Source: CAZSMC01 sp964607755 (GTDB lineage Bacteria; Zhuqueibacterota; Zhuqueibacteria; Residuimicrobiales; Krinioviventaceae). Taken from it: 17,125 nt of DNA. A program made the translations under genes and the position numbers. The stretch is from contig CAZSMC010000083.1 in assembly GCA_964607755.1 (NCBI GenBank), forward strand, positions 1 to 17,125. The letters are read 5' to 3'. Positions 1-8,005 of the stretch are shown piece by piece. Positions within the stretch are counted from its first letter, which is position 1; every line of letters starts with the position of its first letter. Below the pieces are notes generated by a model. That model was not told the origin of the DNA. It was given only the letters and a program-made list of their open reading frames with translations, and made no database searches.

Positions 1-1347
1 CTGGCTCATTGTTCAAAACAACGACAGCCCAATATTATCTTCATCCTCGCCGACGATTTGGGTTACGGCGAACTGGGATGTTATGGCCAGGAAAAAATCG
101 AAACGCCCAACATCGATGAACTCGCGCGCCAGGGGATGCGCTTTATTCAGCATTACGCCGGTGCGCCGGTGTGCGCGCCATCGCGCTGCGTGCTCATGAC
201 CGGCAAACATACCGGTCACGCTTATATTCGCGGCAATGATGAATGGGGAGAACGCGGCGAGGTGTGGAATTACGCCAAAGCCGTGCAGAATCCGCGACTC
301 GAAGGCCAGCGCCCTATTCCCGCTGAAACACGGACCGTCGGAGAGATTTTGCAGGATGCCGGTTACAAAACAGCTATCGTGGGTAAGTGGGGACTCGGCG
401 CGCCACTCACCGAAGGCATTCCAAACAGGCAAGGATTTGATTTCTTTTTCGGTTATAATTGCCAGCGCCAGGCGCACACCTATTATCCGAAACATCTGTG
501 GAGAAATACAGAAAAGGTCTGGCTGGACAATCCGCTGGTTGTGCCGGGCACCAAACTTCCGGAAGGTGCCGATCCGTACGATCCGGAGAACTATGACAAA
601 TTTTCGCTCAACGAGTATTCACCGGATGTGATGTTTGAAGAGCTGACACAATTTGTCTGCGACAACAAAAACCAGCCGTTTTTCCTGTACTGGGCCACGC
701 CCATTCCACACGTGCCACTGCAGGCGCCCAAACGCTGGGTCGATTATTACGTGGACAAGTTTGGCGACGAAGAACCATACCTTGGCGAAAAGGGCTACTT
801 TCCGCATCGCTATCCGCATGCAGCCTATGCCGGAATGATCTCTTATCTGGATGAGCAGATCGGGTTGCTGGTGAAACAGCTCAAGGACCTCGGCTTGTAC
901 GACAACACGCTCATTTTCTTTACCTCGGACAACGGGCCAAGTTATGCCGGCGGCGCTGATCCGGTGTTCTTTGACAGCGCCGGGCCTTTTAAAAGCGAGC
1001 GCGGCTGGGCCAAGGGCAGCGTTCATGAAGGCGGTATTCGCGTGCCCATGATTGCGAGCTGGCCAGGTAAAATTGCTGCCGGAACAGACACTGAACACAC
1101 ATCGTGTTTTTACGATGTCCTTCCCACATTATGCGATATAACTGGCACACCAGTGCCCGATGACACCGACGGAATCAGCTTTTTGCCCGCGTTGCTGAAT
1201 ACCAGCGAGCAAAAGCAGCACGAGTTTCTGTACTGGGAATTCCCGGGCTATGGCGGACAACAAGCAGTGCTTTTAAGATCACGCTGGAAAGGCATTCGCC
1301 AGAATATTTTTTCGGTTTATCCGAGTTGGGTTCTCTTTAATAATTGA
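1..1347 (+). CDS. Sulfatase (formylglycine type), 5' partial and C-terminally truncated
   Basis: Arylsulfatase-family hydrolase that would remove sulfate esters from glycans or other substrates. The frame is open from base 1, so the start lies outside the window. Its first codons read LAHCSKQ, where the Cys could be a lipoprotein acylation site (weak lipobox). Family hallmarks are all present: NIIFILADDLGYGE (metal-binding Asp pair), VCAPSRCVLMTGKHTG with the CxPSR formylglycine signature (Cys at bases 172-174), GKWGLGAP, HVPLQAP and TSDNGPSYAGG. The usual end of the family, after KGIRQNIF, carries a stretch on ELYNLxxDPxExxNVA. Here it is replaced after about base 1305 by SVYPSWVLFNN and a stop in AT-rich DNA, so 50-100 residues are probably missing. 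It may still fold poorly or be inactive. Family assignment is secure; the cause of truncation is inferred. Confidence 0.93.
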   Translation: MAHCSKQRQPNIIFILADDLGYGELGCYGQEKIETPNIDELARQGMRFIQHYAGAPVCAPSRCVLMTGKHTGHAYIRGNDEWGERGEVWNYAKAVQNPRLEGQRPIPAETRTVGEILQDAGYKTAIVGKWGLGAPLTEGIPNRQGFDFFFGYNCQRQAHTYYPKHLWRNTEKVWLDNPLVVPGTKLPEGADPYDPENYDKFSLNEYSPDVMFEELTQFVCDNKNQPFFLYWATPIPHVPLQAPKRWVDYYVDKFGDEEPYLGEKGYFPHRYPHAAYAGMISYLDEQIGLLVKQLKDLGLYDNTLIFFTSDNGPSYAGGADPVFFDSAGPFKSERGWAKGSVHEGGIRVPMIASWPGKIAAGTDTEHTSCFYDVLPTLCDITGTPVPDDTDGISFLPALLNTSEQKQHEFLYWEFPGYGGQQAVLLRSRWKGIRQNIFSVYPSWVLFNN

Positions 1348-1374
1348 ATAAATTTTTATTTAATAATTCACAAA

Positions 1375-2214
1375 TTGCCTAAAAAGAGAAAAAACACTCA
1401 CAACTCTGTTTTAAATACTCTTGCCCGAAAAATGGACAAATACGCCGTTTTTAATCTCCGGGTTTGGGAGTTCATGTGGCGAAACCTAACAAGGCACTTT
1501 CCTTATTATGTGCTGCGAAAGATCTTTTTATCGCATCCCTGGCATGCATTCAGCGGATTGTCGTACTATGCAAAAAATGTCAGCGCATTCAAACCGGATT
1601 CGTTGCACGGCACGCTTTCGTTCGAAAAAGTTGTGAAACATTTTTCAGCCAGTGACAATCCGCTCATTGCATCGGGATTTTGCATGAAACCGTATGACAC
1701 TGACGTGCAACAATCAATCTGTCCGGCCGGACAATTCAATCACCGCTGTTACCTGCTCGAGCAGCCGGCTGTGCTAAAAGCACCGGAAGAGTGGCCGCCA
1801 CCCTGTCACCGCTGCGGCATTGCCCCGTTAACTGTTGCCGCCGCCCGCATCGGAGCGGATTTCTACATCATGACCTCAGCCTTTGATATCGCCAGGGATG
1901 TTTTCATCCCGGCAGCAAAAGGCACCGGTGCACAACTTGGCATATTCTTTTTGTGCCCTTATTCAACAGAGCCTTTTACATTTGGATTGTCGATCAGCGG
2001 CATGCAAGGACATCTGATCACTTTTTGTCAAGGTGATTGCCGCAATCATGAAGAGTGGACGCGTGCGGATCTGGGCATCAAAAACAAACAGACAAAGGTC
2101 AAAGCGTCGACCTATCAAAAGGTGTTGGATAGCTTGCAAAACACATCAGAAAGAAACAAAACATTTTATACATTCCATAAAGTTGGCGAGGTTTACAAGC
2201 CAATCAAAAGCTGA
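1375..2214 (+). CDS. Hypothetical cysteine-rich protein
   Basis: I do not recognise this family. The frame opens with TTG at 1375 without a visible ribosome binding site; an ATG at 1432 is an alternative, and the same frame is open back to the sulfatase stop at 1347, so the true start is uncertain. The product (279 aa from 1375) is basic at the N-terminus (KKRKN), then has an amphipathic Trp/Arg-rich stretch (VWEFMWRNLTRHFPYYVLRK). A cluster of cysteines follows near residues 103, 116, 125, 144 and 147, including PCHRC, with a later FCQGDC. This spacing could bind a metal or an iron-sulfur cluster (inference only). No clear signal peptide or membrane helix is seen. It lies between two truncated glycan genes and is unrelated to them in content, so it may have been inserted there. 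Confidence 0.6.
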   Translation: MPKKRKNTHNSVLNTLARKMDKYAVFNLRVWEFMWRNLTRHFPYYVLRKIFLSHPWHAFSGLSYYAKNVSAFKPDSLHGTLSFEKVVKHFSASDNPLIASGFCMKPYDTDVQQSICPAGQFNHRCYLLEQPAVLKAPEEWPPPCHRCGIAPLTVAAARIGADFYIMTSAFDIARDVFIPAAKGTGAQLGIFFLCPYSTEPFTFGLSISGMQGHLITFCQGDCRNHEEWTRADLGIKNKQTKVKASTYQKVLDSLQNTSERNKTFYTFHKVGEVYKPIKS

Positions 2215-2256
2215 ACTTTGTAATTTGAGGTTATCATAATAAAGCGAAATAGCAAT

Positions 2257-3075
2257 TTTTTATGGCATCTTTCAGTAATTGAGAAAGGTGATCTCAGCAA
2301 ACTCGTTTGGAATGGGTGGTTTGGGCGCGCGCTATAAACACTCCAGAGGAAAATGACCACGGCAGAGCGATTTTGTATGCGCAATTGAACAAGTCGCCCT
2401 GGACCGGTATTGCATCTCGGGATATGATGCTATTGGAAGAATGGCAAAAATTTTACGTTTACGGCGAGGCACAGCGCCACTTTGCAACAGATGAAATGGT
2501 CGTTACCGTGCATCTGGGTTTTTATGAGCAAGAGCTCGAGATTGGTGGATTTATTGCTCTCAAACTTGGCAAGGGAATCGATCCCGATGAGCTGCCCGGG
2601 AGTGAGGTCACTTATGCCGGTCGCGATCCCAATGCTCTGTGGCGAGCCGAGGCTGCCGACCGTATCGAACGCATTCGAAAAAGCGACGTCAAAATTCGAG
2701 TGAAAAATAAAAACGGCGAACCAGTAAAAAATGCATCCGTTCATATAGAGATGAAAAAACACTCATTTCATTTCGGCTCGTTTCTGGATTACAACGATAT
2801 TACGGGAAAGAGTCAAACTGCTCAAAATTACAGAGACGAGTTTTTAAAACTATTCAACGCGGCAACAACGCCGTTTTACATGGGTGACGGCAACTGGGGG
2901 TGGTACGCTTCGGAATCGAATAAAGAGGATTACCGCTCAAAAGCGGAGTGGCTTGAGTCGCACAACCTGGAATGGCAGGGATTGGAACGGACTACCGGTA
3001 AGCAGCGGACTTTATTTGGCACGGCTCGATGCAGAGGATAAATTCAAAACGTTGAAAATGACGCTATTGCAATAA
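2257..3075 (+). pseudogene. GH10 xylanase-like remnant fused to a C-terminal sorting tail
   Basis: Remnant of a secreted glycosyl hydrolase family 10 protein. The open frame from 2307 (TTG) holds a carbohydrate-binding-like N-terminal module (ARAINTPEENDHGRAILYAQ, NKSPWTGIASR, EWQKFYVYGEAQ) and then the linker typical of GH10 proteins (AADRIERIRKSDVKIRV, VHIEMKKHSFHFGS). The barrel stops at about base 2970, just after AEWLESHNLEW, so both catalytic glutamates are absent. From 2971 another frame reads NGRDWNGLPVSSGLYLARL and ends KTLKMTLLQ at the 3075 stop, which resembles the FlgD-like/type IX secretion sorting tails of FCB bacteria. An internal deletion with a frame change best explains this. 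Upstream, VIEKGDL at 2275 lies in yet another frame and matches the expected preceding part of the module, implying a second frameshift near 2300. Family call is by eye; the gene is almost surely non-functional. Confidence 0.8.
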
Positions 3076-3253
3076 TAAAAAAAGTGATCAACGCCTTTCT
3101 CAATCTTTTAACTTGAAAGCATAAAACATTTATTGCATCTGTATTTCATTTTGGTTAAAATATAAGTATCATTTAGCGATTAAAAGTATACGCCACACTT
3201 ATTCTCATCCAATGAATAAGATTTGCCATTATAAAGAAAATCAAGGCGGAGAC

Positions 3254-3829
3254 ATGTCCGATAAAAAATCAAAGCGTAAAAGCAAATCGAGGATGAAAAG
3301 CCTTTTCAACACTCCGGCAAGCCAAATTTTAAATAATGCCCGGAATTTTCCTTTTTATGAATGCTGGATTTGTTCGGAATGGAAAGAAAATGGCTTTGCC
3401 AATATCATTCTCGCCCGGCTACAACCGGACAAAAAGATAATTGCCGGTGTTTTTCTGGTCGATCTTTTTTGCCTGGGTGTTAAAGATTCATTTCACCTGG
3501 TGAATTGTTCAATTACAAAATATAATGAAACAATAGAAAAATTCTCCCAGCAAGTCACTATGCAAAAATGCCCTGTTGAATTAGCTCATTCCATAATTTA
3601 CAGCGCTATAGATTTTGCTCATGGAATCGGTTTTTCTCCCCATCCGGATTACCAGCAGACAAAACTCATTTTGGAACCTCGAGAGAATATAAAGTTGTCC
3701 AAAATAAAATGCGGTCTCGGTGGAATTCCAAACTTTGTTGCCGGACCTAGCGATGACGTTGATGCTATTTTAGCGACACTGAATAGAAATGTGGGCCAGG
3801 GCAATTATCATTATATAATTCCCGATTAA
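3254..3829 (+). CDS. Conserved hypothetical protein (191 aa, cytoplasmic)
   Basis: I chose ATG 3254 because AAGGCGGA lies just upstream; an in-frame ATG at 3212 has no ribosome binding site. The product begins with a very basic stretch (KKSKRKSKSRMK) and then has a compact globular region with the sequence FYECWICSEWKENGFANIILARLQPDKK, GVFLVDLFCLGVKDSFH and ELAHSIIYSAIDFAHGIGFSPHPDY. I recall similar proteins of unknown function with the pattern 'ECWI.. W...G.A.I..AR....G....GV.LVD.FCLGVKD' in Bacteroidota and relatives, some linked to SEC-C zinc motifs, but I see no SEC-C motif here. No signal peptide or membrane segment. It is separated by 47 nt from the dehydrogenase gene downstream and could share its transcript. 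Function unknown. Confidence 0.8.
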   Translation: MSDKKSKRKSKSRMKSLFNTPASQILNNARNFPFYECWICSEWKENGFANIILARLQPDKKIIAGVFLVDLFCLGVKDSFHLVNCSITKYNETIEKFSQQVTMQKCPVELAHSIIYSAIDFAHGIGFSPHPDYQQTKLILEPRENIKLSKIKCGLGGIPNFVAGPSDDVDAILATLNRNVGQGNYHYIIPD

Positions 3830-3876
3830 CAATTTGATGTTTTCTGAATATCTAAAAAACAGAGATCGAGCTCATT

Positions 3877-4908
3877 ATGCGTGTTGTCCGAATTGACAGT
3901 TCCAGAACATTAAAACTCTTTAACGAGCATACTCCATCTATCCAGGCTGACGATGTTTTACTGGATATCAAAGCCGTTGGTGTTTGCGGCTCTGACCTGC
4001 ACCGTTTCCGGGGTATCAGTTTTGAACAAGAAGATAATAAAGGCCTGGTGCTTGGACACGAATTTTCAGCGGTGGTTGAAGAAACCGGCGCACATGTACA
4101 AAACGTTCAACCCGGAGACAAGGTTGCTGTAGAACCTGCCGTTCATTGCGGAACATGTGAATGGTGCATAAAGGGGTATTATAATTTGTGTGAAAACATA
4201 AAGTTTTGCGGAGTTCCGCCGCAGGACGGTGCTTTACGGGAGAAAATGGTATGGCCAGCCCATCTCGTTTACAAGCTTTTGCCGTCATTAAACTTTGACG
4301 ACGGTGTGCTGCTGGAGCCCCTGGCCATTTGTCTGCACGCGATTGATTTGTCGCACATCAAACCAGGGCAAACGGCTGCCGTACTTGGGGCGGGCCCTAT
4401 GGGACTGGGTATCATCCACTTGTTGAAAAGAACCACCGGATGCCGGTCAGTCTATGCGACGGAAAAAATACCGGCACGGTGTGACATGGCCGCTCAGCTC
4501 GGCGCTGATAGAGTTCTTGATGCTTCAAAAGAAAACGTGATCAATGCAATCATGGACCACACACGCGGCAGGGGCGTGGACGTGGTGTTTGAGGCGGCTG
4601 GCGCTGCAGACACGTTCGAGCAGTCCGTTGAATTATGCGCCCCGGGCGGACATGTCCTGTTCATCGGCATTCCGGAAGACGACCGGATGCCGTTTTCTGC
4701 TGCTCCGGCGCGCCGCAAGGGATTGACCATGCGGCTGGTACGCCGCTCGCTACTCACAGTGCCGCGATGCATGCATTTAATGGACACAGGTATCTTCAAC
4801 GTTCGCCCGATGGTAACTCACCATTTCTCACTCGATCAAGTTCAAAAGGCGTTTGAGCTTGTTGATAATTATCAGGATGGAGTGATAAAAGCCGTTATTG
4901 AGCCATAG
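3877..4908 (+). CDS. Zinc-dependent medium-chain alcohol/polyol dehydrogenase
   Basis: NAD(P)-dependent oxidation of a secondary alcohol, sugar alcohol or threonine-like substrate in the cytoplasm (sorbitol/threonine dehydrogenase branch of the MDR superfamily). At 343 aa it has the normal length. Catalytic-zinc ligands are visible as Cys37 (GVCGSD), His61-Glu62 (GHE) and Glu147 (LEP). The structural-zinc lobe has Cys91, Cys94, Cys97 and Cys105 (HCGTCEWCIKGYYNLC). The Rossmann nucleotide loop is GAGPMG at 171-176, and acidic Glu196 after the second beta strand favours NAD over NADP (inference). The substrate cannot be read from sequence. The ribosome binding site is weak (GAG stretch before ATG). 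deoC follows after 87 nt, which suggests a shared sugar or deoxysugar catabolic role, though the spacing allows separate transcription. Confidence 0.93.
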   Translation: MRVVRIDSSRTLKLFNEHTPSIQADDVLLDIKAVGVCGSDLHRFRGISFEQEDNKGLVLGHEFSAVVEETGAHVQNVQPGDKVAVEPAVHCGTCEWCIKGYYNLCENIKFCGVPPQDGALREKMVWPAHLVYKLLPSLNFDDGVLLEPLAICLHAIDLSHIKPGQTAAVLGAGPMGLGIIHLLKRTTGCRSVYATEKIPARCDMAAQLGADRVLDASKENVINAIMDHTRGRGVDVVFEAAGAADTFEQSVELCAPGGHVLFIGIPEDDRMPFSAAPARRKGLTMRLVRRSLLTVPRCMHLMDTGIFNVRPMVTHHFSLDQVQKAFELVDNYQDGVIKAVIEP

Positions 4909-4995
4909 TTCATGGTTTACCTCTCCTTTTAATATAAATGCAAATTTGAATCGGAACATTCAACCGGTGGTGAAAAAATATCAATAGGTGAAAAA

Positions 4996-5706
4996 ATGAA
5001 TGTGACAGAATTAGCCAAAATGATTGACCATTCTTTGCTGCATCCCACATTGACGGATGTAGAGTTGCGTCAGGGATGCGAGCTAGCCATGAGTTATAAC
5101 ACCGCTTCGGTGTGCATAAAACCTTATGCTGTTAAAATGGCTGTCGAGTTGTTAAAACAGTCCAGCGTTTATGTCGGGACGGTCATTGGATTTCCGCACG
5201 GAAATTCCACGATTGATATCAAATCAGAAGAAACGAAAAGAGCGTGCAAGGACGGCGCCCGGGAAATTGACATGGTGGTTAATATTGGCAAAGTGCTCAG
5301 TGAAGACTGGAAGTATATTGAAAATGAAATCGATGCGGTATTAAAAGAATGCCGACATTTTAAAGCCATTCTAAAAGTGATTTTTGAAAATGATTTTTTG
5401 CCCAAAGATTATTTCAAAATAAAACTGTGCGAAATTTGTAACGCCCTCAAAGTCGATTTCGTTAAAACCTCAACCGGATTTGGCATGGTGAAAACCGCTG
5501 ACGGCAAATACAATTACCGCGGCGCCACGGATCACGATCTCAAGCTGATGCGCGACAATGTCGATCCGGACATCCAGGTCAAAGCGGCCGGCGGCATTCG
5601 CACTCTGGACGATCTGATACGCGTCAAAGAAATCGGCGTCACCCGTGTTGGTGCGACGGCTACAAAGACGATTCTTGATGAGGCGTTGGAACGCTTTGGG
5701 TGTTAG
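4996..5706 (+). CDS. deoC: Deoxyribose-phosphate aldolase
   Basis: Class I aldolase that cleaves 2-deoxy-D-ribose 5-phosphate to glyceraldehyde 3-phosphate and acetaldehyde in nucleoside catabolism; cytoplasmic TIM barrel. The 236-aa product has normal length and starts at ATG 4996, five bases after AGGTG. Landmarks are IDHSLLHPTLT (residues 10-20), Asp92 in REIDMVVNIG, the Schiff-base Lys157 in FVKTSTGF, and Lys196 in VKAAGGIR, so all three catalytic residues are kept. It follows the zinc dehydrogenase. In many bacteria deoC is linked to nucleoside phosphorylases, none of which is present here; the Sde182/DUF1593 nucleoside-hydrolase-like gene 10 kb away is not close enough to argue a pathway link. 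The acetaldehyde released could in principle be handled by a dehydrogenase, but not obviously by the neighbouring enzyme. Confidence 0.96.
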   Translation: MNVTELAKMIDHSLLHPTLTDVELRQGCELAMSYNTASVCIKPYAVKMAVELLKQSSVYVGTVIGFPHGNSTIDIKSEETKRACKDGAREIDMVVNIGKVLSEDWKYIENEIDAVLKECRHFKAILKVIFENDFLPKDYFKIKLCEICNALKVDFVKTSTGFGMVKTADGKYNYRGATDHDLKLMRDNVDPDIQVKAAGGIRTLDDLIRVKEIGVTRVGATATKTILDEALERFGC

Positions 5707-5953
5707 CATTTTTAATATATCAGGTTTTTATAGATTCCAAATTAGGATCGATGATTCAAATCAAAAATTTTATCAGTTAATTATAAAGATTGAATAAAAT
5801 AGTTATGCTTCATCGAATATTTAGTATATCAAAAGTCGAAATGTTCTGATTTTATTAAAAAGAACTGTTTTGATAAAAAAATTTGGATATATATAAAATA
5901 TTTTATTACTTTAAAAATTATATTAATGCTTTATGAACTTACAGGGGTATATT
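5707..5953 (+). other. AT-rich intergenic region before the first FGE gene
   Basis: About 250 bases, strongly A+T rich, with long runs of A and T and no open frame of note. It is a natural place for a promoter for the downstream secreted protein, and a TATATATAAAAT stretch at about 5888-5899 is suggestive, but no matched -35/-33 element is convincing. No inverted repeat resembling a terminator for deoC was found. Confidence 0.4.
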
Positions 5954-7309
5954 ATGAAGCAAATTATTTTATGCATAATCTTCTTGTGCTATTTTAATAC
6001 TCTTTTCGGTCAAAAACCTGAATTAAATATCATGGGTGAACCAAAACTATCAAAGAGTGATATTGTCGCAGTAATTGACGAACACACGGGAAAATTCTGT
6101 GCCGCTGTGCAAATTGTAACGGATTTAAAAGGTTTTGGTTATTCTTCTAATCTGGGTGTGGTGCGGGTGGATTTTACCAAGCCCGGCCGGGATATGGTCT
6201 TTCTCCTCCCGGATGAGCGCATGCTGGAAATCTACCACCCGGACTACCAGCCCCTGAAGCTCATCTTTTCTGAGATGGGCATACAGCTAAAACCCCGGCA
6301 GGTGTGGACGATTAAACTTACCAGCGATAAAAAATTGGCTGAAGGCATACCGGTTTTAATTGAGACCAATACCGACAGCGTGGAAATAACTATTGACGGA
6401 CAAAGCCGGGGGATAAAAAAATCATTAATGCTTACAGAGGGAGAGCACAAAATAAAATTGAGCAAAACAGACTATGAAACACTTATCGATACAATCTCAG
6501 TAGAGGAAACCAATAAAAATTTTAACTATACGTTGCTGTTTAAACCAGTGATGGTATTTGTGAAAGGCGGCACGTTTCAGATGGGGCAACCCGATCCTGA
6601 CATTGGAGGAGATGGATATTCAGATGATGAACAGCCGGTACATGAAGTAACCGTGAGTGATTTTTACATTGGCAAATACGAAGTGACCAACGCCCAGTAC
6701 TGTAAATTTTTGAACGAAAAAGGCAACCAGGAAGAGGGTGGTCGATTGTGGCTCGCTAGTCACTATGAGGGTTACTTGATAGAAAAACAGGGACAACAGT
6801 ATGCTCCCAAAGCCGGTTACCAAAACCACCCTGTGGTTTATGTAACATGGTATGGCGCCAGAGCTTATTGTGAATGGGCCGGCGGCAGGCTGCCCACCGA
6901 AGCCGAGTGGGAGTATGCCTGCAGGGGTGGCATACATTCCGCCGGTTATCAATACAGCGGCAGCAATACCATTGATGACGTTGCCTGGTATTACAGTAAT
7001 TCAAGAAGCAGAGCCCATATCGTGGGCAGCAAACAGCCCAACGAATTAGGGTTGTATGATATGAGCGGCAATGTGTGGGAGTGGTGCGCTGACTGGTATG
7101 GCGAGGACTATTACAGCCGGAGTGCAGTCCCTTTATCCGCCACAGGCGGACAAGTGGACTGTAATTTACACCATGATAAATCATGGTGCTTTTACAAGGT
7201 TGTTGTACCAGCACCACACTTTAGTGTGGTGAAAAAAAACGTAAAAAAAACAAAAAACCGCTTTAGCGGTTTTGGTATATGGTTTTGTTCGTTTTCATTC
7301 ACACCATGA
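5954..7309 (+). CDS. Secreted PEGA/FGE-fold protein 1, C-terminus replaced by repeat DNA
   Basis: Start ATG 5954 has AGGGG six bases upstream. Residues 1-20 (MKQIILCIIFLCYFNTLFGQ) form a signal peptide. Residues 20-125 are a domain shared with the paralog at 8349 (GEPK, FCAAVQ, RDMVF, PDER, IYHPDYQPLK). Residues 130-195 look like a PEGA beta domain (SVEITIDGQSRGIKK). From about 199 there is a formylglycine-generating-enzyme/SUMF1 fold: MVFVKGGTFQMG, YIGKYEVTNAQYCKFLNE, HPVVYVTWYGARAYCEWAGG, RLPTEAEWEYACRGG and LYDMSGNVWEWCADW. Genuine homology stops at about 7118 (DYYS). The last 63 or so codons translate a palindromic repeat and hairpins A1, B1 and C1, with the stop inside hairpin A2. The missing tip carries the ligand or active-site loop of this fold, so the product is probably defective. 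A role in sulfatase maturation is unlikely; an extracellular binding role is a guess. Confidence 0.85.
   Translation: MKQIILCIIFLCYFNTLFGQKPELNIMGEPKLSKSDIVAVIDEHTGKFCAAVQIVTDLKGFGYSSNLGVVRVDFTKPGRDMVFLLPDERMLEIYHPDYQPLKLIFSEMGIQLKPRQVWTIKLTSDKKLAEGIPVLIETNTDSVEITIDGQSRGIKKSLMLTEGEHKIKLSKTDYETLIDTISVEETNKNFNYTLLFKPVMVFVKGGTFQMGQPDPDIGGDGYSDDEQPVHEVTVSDFYIGKYEVTNAQYCKFLNEKGNQEEGGRLWLASHYEGYLIEKQGQQYAPKAGYQNHPVVYVTWYGARAYCEWAGGRLPTEAEWEYACRGGIHSAGYQYSGSNTIDDVAWYYSNSRSRAHIVGSKQPNELGLYDMSGNVWEWCADWYGEDYYSRSAVPLSATGGQVDCNLHHDKSWCFYKVVVPAPHFSVVKKNVKKTKNRFSGFGIWFCSFSFTP
7119..7161 (+). repeat. Truncated copy of a palindromic intergenic repeat
   Basis: This stretch, starting GGAGTGCAGTCCCTTTATCC, matches the left part of the complete element at 9103-9174 with a few substitutions. 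It contains the perfect hairpin TCCGCC-ACA-GGCGGA. The right arm (ATAAAGG and TGCACTCC) is missing and hairpin A1 of the transposase array begins 8 nt later. It marks the exact place where the FGE gene loses homology. Confidence 0.75.
7254..7273. terminator. Palindrome C1, candidate bidirectional intrinsic terminator
   Basis: Stem CCGC/GCGG is flanked by a run of A on the left and T on the right, giving AAAACCGC-TTTA-GCGGTTTT. Read on either strand this is a GC stem followed by a U run, so it could stop transcription both ways. Further copies are at 7437-7456, 7988-8005, 8117-8134 and 8299-8318. Termination is inferred from shape only. Confidence 0.5.
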
Positions 7310-7537
7310 TAAATCATGGTGATGTTACAAAAAATATTTACATTTTATACCATGATGAATCATGGTGCTGATATAATGGAGGATCTGTAAAAGCACCACA
7401 CTTTAGTGTGGTGAAAAAATATGCAAATAAAACAGAAAAACCGCTTCAGCGGTTTTGGTATATGGTTTTGTTAACGCTCGTTTACACCATGATAAATCAT
7501 GATGATTTTACAAGGTAATTTAAAAATAGGAGGGGAC

Positions 7538-7981
7538 ATGGCGGTACATTCAAAAATTAAAATATACATACATCTCATCTGGGGGACATATAACCATGAA
7601 AGAATATTAACAAAAGATGTGCGATTAAAAATATTTCAGCATTTATCAGAAAGATCTAAAGCGTTGGACATTATTATCAGCAAAATGAATGTCCAACCTG
7701 AACACGTGCATGTTTTATTAAATTTGCCTTCAAATAAAACCATAGCCGAAATCGCACAAAGCATAAAGGGTGAATCGTCTAACTGGATTAATGATAATAA
7801 TTTGATATTAAATAAATTCCGGTGGCAGCGAGGATATGGAGCCTATTCAGTCAGCGCTTCACAGTTGAATAGCGTTGAGAATTATATTAAGAATCAAGAT
7901 GAACACCACAAGCGTCGGTCATTTCGGGAGGAATATAAAAAATGGGCTGTTAAATATGGTGTGTGGGAAGAGCATGAATAG
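7538..7981 (+). CDS. tnpA: IS200/IS605-type HUH transposase (RAYT-like TnpA)
   Basis: Single-domain Y1 transposase of 147 aa that acts on single-stranded DNA by recognising hairpins. ATG 7538 is chosen because AGGAGGGG lies at 7528-7535; the in-frame ATG at 7499 lies inside hairpin A4. Catalytic features are visible: the HUH motif His56-Val-His58 in VQPEHVHVLLNLP, and nucleophile Tyr116 with Gln120 in VENYIKNQDEHHK, plus FRWQRGYGAYSVS typical of the family. Nothing looks broken, so the enzyme could be active. No TnpB or IscB partner is present. It is bounded by hairpin A4 33 nt upstream and hairpin C3 6 nt after the stop, inside a larger hairpin array, which fits REP-associated tyrosine transposases better than a classical IS200 with one hairpin at each end. 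The exact RAYT subgroup cannot be named by eye. Confidence 0.92.
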   Translation: MAVHSKIKIYIHLIWGTYNHERILTKDVRLKIFQHLSERSKALDIIISKMNVQPEHVHVLLNLPSNKTIAEIAQSIKGESSNWINDNNLILNKFRWQRGYGAYSVSASQLNSVENYIKNQDEHHKRRSFREEYKKWAVKYGVWEEHE

Positions 7982-7987
7982 AAAAGG

Positions 7988-8005
7988 AAACCGCTGAAGC
8001 GGTTT
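7988..8005. terminator. Palindrome C3 behind the transposase gene
   Basis: AAACCGC-TGAA-GCGGTTT begins 6 nt after the tnpA stop and is followed by a T-rich stretch (GTGTTTTATTTTTTC). It is well placed to terminate tnpA transcription. Its loop is the reverse complement of the loop in copies C2 and C5. Confidence 0.6.

Noticed and set aside
3877..5706. Dehydrogenase and deoC as a dedicated deoxysugar operon
   Set aside because: There are 87 nt between them and no kinase, permease or regulator; the link is possible but unsupported.
7485..7981. Classical IS200 insertion sequence with only the two end hairpins
   Set aside because: The hairpins next to the gene (A4 and C3) are of different types and the same types recur in order well outside the gene, so a larger array is the better description.
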